Part shown: piece after piece, positions 51,292 to 55,703 of the stretch | Numbering within the stretch: the first letter of the stretch is position 1 | How the letters are laid out: every line of letters begins with the position of its first letter | NCBI RefSeq assembly: GCF_021699195.1 | Contig: NZ_SSXE01000042.1 | Coordinates: 1-55,703 of the forward strand | Reading direction: 5' to 3' | DNA from: Nonomuraea sp. MG754425 | GTDB taxonomy: Bacteria; Actinomycetota; Actinomycetes; Streptosporangiales; Streptosporangiaceae | DNA length: 55,703 nt | Program-made: the position numbers and the translations under genes | Notes under the pieces: model-generated | What the model saw: only the letters and a program-made list of their open reading frames with translations | The model's database searches: none | Told to the model about the DNA's origin: nothing

Positions 51292-52206
51292 CTATCGCCT
51301 TCTGATCTTGCCGAGCACGTCCACGACCGGCTCGTCGCAGGTGTTGACGTACCGGACGACCACCGTGTACTTGACCCCCCTCTTCAGGAAGTCGGTGGAG
51401 TACCTGACGCGGTCCTCCAGGACCGTGTTCCTGGCGACGCGGGGCTGCGGGCGGAGCACCTCGGCGCCGTTCTTCGACAGGAACACGAAGTTGACCGTGC
51501 TGTTCCGCTTGAGCTTGTCGCCGGACGGGGCCAGGAACGAGTTCCGTCCCACGACGAGCGTCTTGCCCAGGTTGTCGCCGCCGATGAAGGTCCGGGGCGT
51601 GAAGCGGCCCCGGCCGACGGTCGTGCCGAACAGCCTGACGTAGCCGGGGATGCGGCAGAACTGCCGCTGCAGCTCCGGACGGAAGTACCTGTCCGACTCC
51701 CCGTACGTGCCGTACCCCCTGCGGTTCTGTCCCGGCTGCCGCTTGACCAGCCAGTCGACGAAGCTGATCCCGGCCCCACGCAGGACCTGCTCGACCGTGG
51801 CCGAGATGCGCCCGCCCATGGTCCGGTCGCCGGACTGCGTGGTGGCGTCCCCGGTGGCGGTCTGCGGCGTGTTCGTGCCGGTCCGGTCGCGGCCGAGCAG
51901 GCCGTCGATGGCGCGGTCGCCCACCTCCTTGCCGAGTTCTTTGCCCAGGTCCTTGCCCAGGTCCTTCAGGAGGTCGCCGAAGCCGCCGTCGGAGCCGCCG
52001 CTCCCCTGGGTCGTCGGCAGCGGCGCGGTGAGCCCGGAGCCGAAGTCGAACGAGCCGCCCGACAAGCTGCCCGGCGAGCCGCCGAAGAAGTCGAACGGGT
52101 CGTCGGCCTGCGCGTGCGCGGTCCCGGCGGCCAGGCCGCTGCCGGCCAGCACGCCGCCGGCCGCCAGCCCGGCCACCACCAGACGCAGTTTCGAAGGTGC
52201 TCTCAC
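51292..52206 (-). CDS. Secreted protein of unknown function
   Basis: A 304-residue protein with a Sec signal peptide (RAPSKLRLVVAGLAAGGVLA ... GTAHAQA). It continues with a Gly/Ser/Asp-rich low-complexity region (about 35-75), an amphipathic repeat (LLKDLGKDLGKELGKEVGD) and a folded C-terminal domain of 170 residues with two Cys (RQFCRIPG, VNTCDEP). The C-terminal strands (KTLVVGRNSFLAPSGDKL, STVNFVFLSKNG, KYTVVVRYVNT) suggest a beta-sandwich. I do not recognise the family. The GTG start is behind AGAGGAGAAACAGC. A cell-surface structural or adhesion role is only a guess. Confidence 0.75.
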   Translation of the reverse strand: MRAPSKLRLVVAGLAAGGVLAGSGLAAGTAHAQADDPFDFFGGSPGSLSGGSFDFGSGLTAPLPTTQGSGGSDGGFGDLLKDLGKDLGKELGKEVGDRAIDGLLGRDRTGTNTPQTATGDATTQSGDRTMGGRISATVEQVLRGAGISFVDWLVKRQPGQNRRGYGTYGESDRYFRPELQRQFCRIPGYVRLFGTTVGRGRFTPRTFIGGDNLGKTLVVGRNSFLAPSGDKLKRNSTVNFVFLSKNGAEVLRPQPRVARNTVLEDRVRYSTDFLKRGVKYTVVVRYVNTCDEPVVDVLGKIRRR

Positions 52207-52237
52207 GCTGTTTCTCCTCTCAGAGTGACGCGGCCGA

Positions 52238-52267
52238 CGGGCGGCCCGCTCCTTCGGGAGCCGCCCG
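52238..52267. terminator. Hairpin in the spacer upstream of the secreted protein gene
   Basis: CGGGCG pairs with CGCCCG and GCTCC with GGAGC around a short loop. It lies just upstream of the secreted-protein start on the minus strand, so it would be in its 5' leader or end readthrough from the lysozyme gene. Confidence 0.4.
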
Positions 52268-52379
52268 GGGCGCGTCGCGGATGTTCCGGCCACTCCTGAG
52301 TACGGGGCCCGTCGATGACCATCCAGGTGCGGACGTTGTCCAGCCGCCGCGAACGGTCGAGCGCCGGGGCGTGGACACG

Positions 52380-52415
52380 GACGTGCCCGGGTTCCGGCGG
52401 GAACCCGGGCACGTC
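52380..52415 (-). terminator. Strong terminator after the lysozyme-like gene
   Basis: GACGTGCCCGGGTTCC and GGAACCCGGGCACGTC form a perfect 16-bp stem with a 4-nt GGCG loop, 23 nt beyond the stop of the minus-strand lysozyme-like gene. Confidence 0.82.
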
Positions 52416-52438
52416 ACGAACCGGTCAGGCGAAGGCGC

Positions 52439-53482
52439 TCAGCACTTGTTGCGCAACATCGCGGCGTCCTCGTCGAACCTGATCTTGTTGCCGCCCTGCC
52501 CCCGCTTGGCGGCGATCTTGCCGAACGTCTCCAGCCGCTTGGCGGCCGGCTCGAGGTCCGCGCCGCTCAGCGGCTGCTTCTTGGCCAGGGCCGCCTGGGT
52601 CGCCAGGTTGACCTCGTCGGCGATGTCGTTGATGTTGCCCGGCCGCAGGTAGGCGACGTCGATCAGCGCCGCCTGCACGGCGCGGGGCAGCTTGTCGAAG
52701 TTCTCGATGCCCCGCCGGGTGACCAGGTCCTTCGCCTCCTCGTAGGAGACCTCGAACAACATCGACACCTGCTCGTCCGTCAGCGCGGTGAGCCCGGCCT
52801 TGAGGTCGTCGAACGCCTTGCCCGACTTGATGGCGGCCTGCGCCGACTGCGGGCTGGTCTCGCTCAGGATGCGGTTGACGATGGTGCGCGCGTCGCCGCG
52901 GCTCAGGTTGAAGCCGATCCCGATGGTGACGATGTTGCGGCTCTTACCCGCCCTGGTCTTCTCGCCCGCGTCGTACGCCTTCGTCCGCGCGCCGCCCTCG
53001 CGCTTGGTCAGCATCTGCTTGACGCTGCCCCGGTAGATCGTGGTGAACGGGCAGCGGGTCTCCTCGCCGGTGGCGGCGGTGGCGGCCGGCTCCTCCTCGT
53101 CGATGGCCCCGTCGGCGGACTCGTCGGCGGACTCGTCGGTGGCTTCCTCGACCTCGTCCGCGCTGACCTCGGCGGGGCTGTCGGCGGGGCTGTCGGCGGT
53201 CTCCTCCGAGACGTCGGAGTCGGTGTCTGTGGTGTCCGGCGGGTCAGCGGACGCGTCGGGGTCGTCGGCCTCGTCCGCGACGCTGATCTCCTCCGACTCC
53301 TCGGAGGCGGCGGACAGGGGCGGGTCGCCCTGCCCCTGCGCCGCCTTCTCGACCATGGTCAGGTCCGGGTCGTCGGTGTCGAGCTGCGCCGTCGCGGCTC
53401 CTATGGTGAGCCCCGTGCCGCCGAGCGCCAGCGTGCCGGCCAGGGCGGCGTACATGATCCGTCGCCGTGAGCGCATGTGCAT
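52439..53482 (-). CDS. Secreted T4-lysozyme-like (GH24) protein with acidic linker
   Basis: A 347-residue exported protein predicted to cleave peptidoglycan. Residues 1-33 form a signal peptide (RSRRRIMYAALAGTLALGG...ATA). Residues 34-140 are a highly acidic Ser/Asp/Glu-rich linker. The C-terminal domain shows the T4-lysozyme layout: catalytic Glu in KREGG, Asp nine residues on in AYDAGEK, and Thr-Ile-Gly in VTIGIGFNLSRG, then ALTDEQVSMLFEVSY and LPRAVQAALIDVAYLRPG. Two Cys (RCPF and the last residue) could form a disulfide. The insertion between Asp and TIGIG is longer than in T4 lysozyme. The ATG is behind GGAGGCACTC. Confidence 0.78.
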   Translation of the reverse strand: MHMRSRRRIMYAALAGTLALGGTGLTIGAATAQLDTDDPDLTMVEKAAQGQGDPPLSAASEESEEISVADEADDPDASADPPDTTDTDSDVSEETADSPADSPAEVSADEVEEATDESADESADGAIDEEEPAATAATGEETRCPFTTIYRGSVKQMLTKREGGARTKAYDAGEKTRAGKSRNIVTIGIGFNLSRGDARTIVNRILSETSPQSAQAAIKSGKAFDDLKAGLTALTDEQVSMLFEVSYEEAKDLVTRRGIENFDKLPRAVQAALIDVAYLRPGNINDIADEVNLATQAALAKKQPLSGADLEPAAKRLETFGKIAAKRGQGGNKIRFDEDAAMLRNKC

Positions 53483-53533
53483 GAGTGCCTCCGTGAGGGA
53501 CGCGGGTCCGATGGACCCTCCTGGAGGACCTGC

Positions 53534-53743
53534 TTATTGCTCCGCGTATTGACCAGCTAGAGAGTTTTGTCCGATATCGTCCAGTGGCCGCCCGGCGGGC
53601 ACGCCCTCGACGCCCGCGGCGCGGTAGCCCTTCATGGTGCGGACCTCGTTGCCGTTGGCGCGGCTCTGCGCGTGGTCGTCCTGGGCGGCGCGCATGCCCC
53701 GGCCGCCGGCCTGGACGATCTGCTCGGGCACCTCGGAGATCAA
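53534..53743 (-). other. Unexplained open frame after the WD40 gene
   Basis: An open frame continues past the WD40 stop in another register and reads ISEVPEQIVQAGGRGMRAAQ ... PLDDIGQNSLAGQYAEQ, with codon use that looks coding. Possible starts are TTG (53743), GTG (53731) or ATG (53695), none with a ribosome site. It could be a short gene coupled to the WD40 gene, or the tail of a decayed one. I do not recognise the family. Confidence 0.3.
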
Positions 53744-53747
53744 CGTG

Positions 53748-55703
53748 TCACCGGTGGCGGGTGAAGGCGAACAGCCCGGCGTCGCCGGCCGCGTACAGCA
53801 CCGAACCGTCGGGGTGCCAGGCGCAGCCGTGCAGCTCGCCGTCCAGGACGATCCCGCACTCGGTGGTCCGCGTCTCGACGTCCCAGACGCGCAGGCAGCC
53901 GTGCTTGGCCGCGGTCGCCAGCCGGGTGCCGTCGGGGGAGAAGGCGACACCGGTGAGCCAGTCATCCTGGCCGAACCTGGCCGTCCGCGCGCCCGCCAGG
54001 TCGAACAGCTCGACGCAGCCCTCGATGGTGGCCGCCGCCAGCCGGCCGCCGCAGGGGGCGACGGCGAGCGCCTCGACCAGGCTCTCCGCCTCCGCCGGCG
54101 GGCCCAGCGGGCGGCCGTCGGGGGTCCAGCGCCGCACCTCGTCGCCGGACGCGGCGGCCAGCCAGGTGCCGTCGGGCGCGATGACCAGCGCCGTCACCTC
54201 CTCGTCGGACGGCCCCAGCGTCGTGGTGACCGCGCCGTCGCGGGTCAGGACGCGCACGGTGCGATCCATCGCGACGGCCATCCAGGTGCCGTCCGGGGCG
54301 ATCGCCGTGGCCGCCTCCGCCACGGGCCCGATGGACGGAGGCCACTCCGTCCTGCGCACGGTGCCGTCCGGGGCGTGCGTCCGGATGCGGCCCTGGGAGT
54401 CGACGCTGAGGGCGTACGCGCCGTCGGCGGCCACCGCCACGCTGCCCGTCCACTGCCTGGGGCCCCGGCCGCGCACGGTCCCGTCGGGGTTCCAGACGGT
54501 CAGGCCGGACAGCCCCGCCGTGACCAGGTACGAGCCGTCGCCCGCCACCGCGATCCCGCGCACGTCATGCCGGGCGGGCGGGTCGGCGGCGCCGGCGCGG
54601 ACGGCGAGGTCCACGTCCCAGACGCGCACCGTGCGATCGCCGCTCGCGGAGGCCAGCAGGCGGCCGTCCGGTGAAATCGCCAGGCCGGTGATCGTGTCGG
54701 TGTGGCCGTTCAGCCGGGCACGGGGGGTGCCGTCGCGGTCGAGGATGGCGATGTTGCCGTCGAAGTCGGAGACGGCGAGCCAGCGGTCGCCGGGGGCGAT
54801 GGCCAGGCCGGTGCCGTGGCAGAAGACGGTGTCGAGTTCGGCGCGCGGGGCGCCGTCGGGGCTCAGCAGGCGGATGGTGCCGTGCTCGCTGAGCACCGCC
54901 AGCCACTCGCCGGAGGGCGCGATGGCCACCGCCTCCGCGCCGCCGCGCGGGGGCGCGTCCGTCCCGCCGCTCTCCTCGTCGTGGCGGCGCAGGACGGTGA
55001 CGGCCGGGCCGCGGGTGCCGTCGGCGTTCCACAGCTCGGTGACGTACGGGCCCACCGCCGCCAGCCAGCCGCCGCCCGGGGCGATGGCGACGGCCTCGTA
55101 CTCCTCGTACGCGTCGTCGGCCTCGGGGGCGGTGCGCGGGGTGCCGTCGGCGTTCCAGAAGCGCAGGAAACCGTCCCCGCACGCGACGCCCCACGTGCCG
55201 TCCGGCGCGATCGCCAGCGCCTCGGCGGTCCCGGGCAGGTCGTCGAGGACGGCGCGCGGGTAGCCGTCGTGCTCCCACAGCCGGACGGTCCCGTCCCAGC
55301 TCCCGCTGGCCAGCCACGCGCCGCCTGGGGCGGCGGCCACGGACGTGACCTCGCCCTCGTGGCCGAGCAGGGTGCGGGCCGGGGTGCCGTCCACGCTCCA
55401 GCGCAGCACCCGTCCCTGGTCCCCCGCGGCGGCGAGCCAGGCTCCGTCGGAGGACATGGCGAGGTCGGTCATGCGCTCGGAGCGGCTGTGGTGGGTGCGC
55501 AGGAGCGCCTCGTGCGGCAGGTCCGGCGGCGTCCAGCGGTGTTCGAGCCAGGGACGGCCCCGTTCGGCCAGCCAGCGGCCGGCCTCCTCGCGCATGCCGG
55601 GGGTGGCGTGCAGGCGGGCGGCCAGCGTGGGCACCACGCCGACGCCCAGCTCGCGCGCCCGTTCGAGGAGGTGGGCCGAGCCCGCCAGCACCCGCCCGAG
55701 CAC
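53748..55703 (-). CDS. WD40-repeat protein, C-terminal part (5' end outside window)
   Basis: At least 651 residues, open to the window edge. After about 75 residues resembling the linker that follows an NB-ARC/ATPase domain in actinobacterial WD40 proteins (AHLLERARELGVGVVPTLAARLH), more than ten WD-like blades follow. Each has the core DGTWLAAASGD / VRVWD (for example TITGLAISPDGRLLASASGD followed by TVRVWDVD). These form one or two beta propellers used as a protein-interaction platform. The edge GTG is probably an internal codon. The missing N-terminus would decide between an NB-ARC type and a kinase or protease fusion. Confidence 0.85.
   Translation of the reverse strand: MLGRVLAGSAHLLERARELGVGVVPTLAARLHATPGMREEAGRWLAERGRPWLEHRWTPPDLPHEALLRTHHSRSERMTDLAMSSDGAWLAAAGDQGRVLRWSVDGTPARTLLGHEGEVTSVAAAPGGAWLASGSWDGTVRLWEHDGYPRAVLDDLPGTAEALAIAPDGTWGVACGDGFLRFWNADGTPRTAPEADDAYEEYEAVAIAPGGGWLAAVGPYVTELWNADGTRGPAVTVLRRHDEESGGTDAPPRGGAEAVAIAPSGEWLAVLSEHGTIRLLSPDGAPRAELDTVFCHGTGLAIAPGDRWLAVSDFDGNIAILDRDGTPRARLNGHTDTITGLAISPDGRLLASASGDRTVRVWDVDLAVRAGAADPPARHDVRGIAVAGDGSYLVTAGLSGLTVWNPDGTVRGRGPRQWTGSVAVAADGAYALSVDSQGRIRTHAPDGTVRRTEWPPSIGPVAEAATAIAPDGTWMAVAMDRTVRVLTRDGAVTTTLGPSDEEVTALVIAPDGTWLAAASGDEVRRWTPDGRPLGPPAEAESLVEALAVAPCGGRLAAATIEGCVELFDLAGARTARFGQDDWLTGVAFSPDGTRLATAAKHGCLRVWDVETRTTECGIVLDGELHGCAWHPDGSVLYAAGDAGLFAFTRHR

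Overview
The window is very GC-rich, with short actinobacterial Shine-Dalgarno sites, many GTG/TTG starts and frequent ATGA/GTGA stop-start overlaps. Together with a SARP regulator carrying TTA codons, F420/LLM-type oxidoreductases, whiE-type polyketide genes and an NB-ARC/WD40-type protein, this points to a filamentous actinomycete. A Streptosporangiales-like host (Nonomuraea/Actinomadura type) is my guess, not something the sequence proves.

Region A (1-9,003) is catabolic or peptide-handling. It holds an oligopeptide/dipeptide ABC importer on the minus strand: lipoprotein binding protein, two permeases, and two ATPases fused in one ORF that runs off the window. Divergent from it are a ROK-family repressor and an M81 (MlrC-like) metallopeptidase. 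A small secreted protein follows. Region B (9,003-9,604) is a scar: two LacI-type operator palindromes, a translation start with a good ribosome site that soon hits a stop, and a fragment matching the C-terminus of a LacI regulator.

Region C (9,605-44,528) is a type II (aromatic) polyketide biosynthetic cluster of about 35 kb. Ketosynthase alpha lies at 32.9-34.1 kb, chain length factor at 41.7-42.9 kb and ACP at 10.6-10.8 kb, so the minimal PKS is split over three transcription units. Ring-forming functions are an SRPBCC aromatase, a TcmI-like cyclase, a cupin, two SchA/CurD-like proteins, two small antibiotic-biosynthesis-type monooxygenases and two DUF1772 (anthrone-oxygenase-like) membrane proteins. 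Tailoring genes encode three cytochromes P450 with two ferredoxins, three O-methyltransferases, four SDRs (one lacking the catalytic Tyr), a beta-hydroxyacid-dehydrogenase-like enzyme, two LLM flavin/F420 oxidoreductases, an epimerase-like reductase, a glycosyltransferase and a NodU/TobZ-type carbamoyltransferase. A Tat-exported small protein, resembling an allene-oxide-cyclase or lipocalin barrel, is also present. Supply, export and control are a heteromeric acetyl-CoA carboxylase (AccC, AccB, fused AccDA), a DHA2 MFS pump, a POT-family transporter and a SARP-NB-ARC regulator with two TTA codons. Most divergent promoters in the cluster carry TCGA-type heptamers at 11-bp spacing, the arrangement expected of SARP binding sites. 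Acetate-derived malonyl-CoA is probably built into a multi-ring (pentangular/whiE-like) aromatic scaffold that is then oxidised, O-methylated, glycosylated and carbamoylated. The exact product cannot be read from the sequence.

Region D (44,529-55,703) is flanking chromosome: a PAS-GAF-SpoIIE phosphatase; a LacI repressor divergent from a nucleoside hydrolase and adenosine deaminase pair, with two identical operators between them; an HTH-transmembrane protein; a secreted protein of unknown function; a secreted T4-lysozyme-like (GH24) protein; and the C-terminal part of a WD40-repeat protein cut by the window edge.
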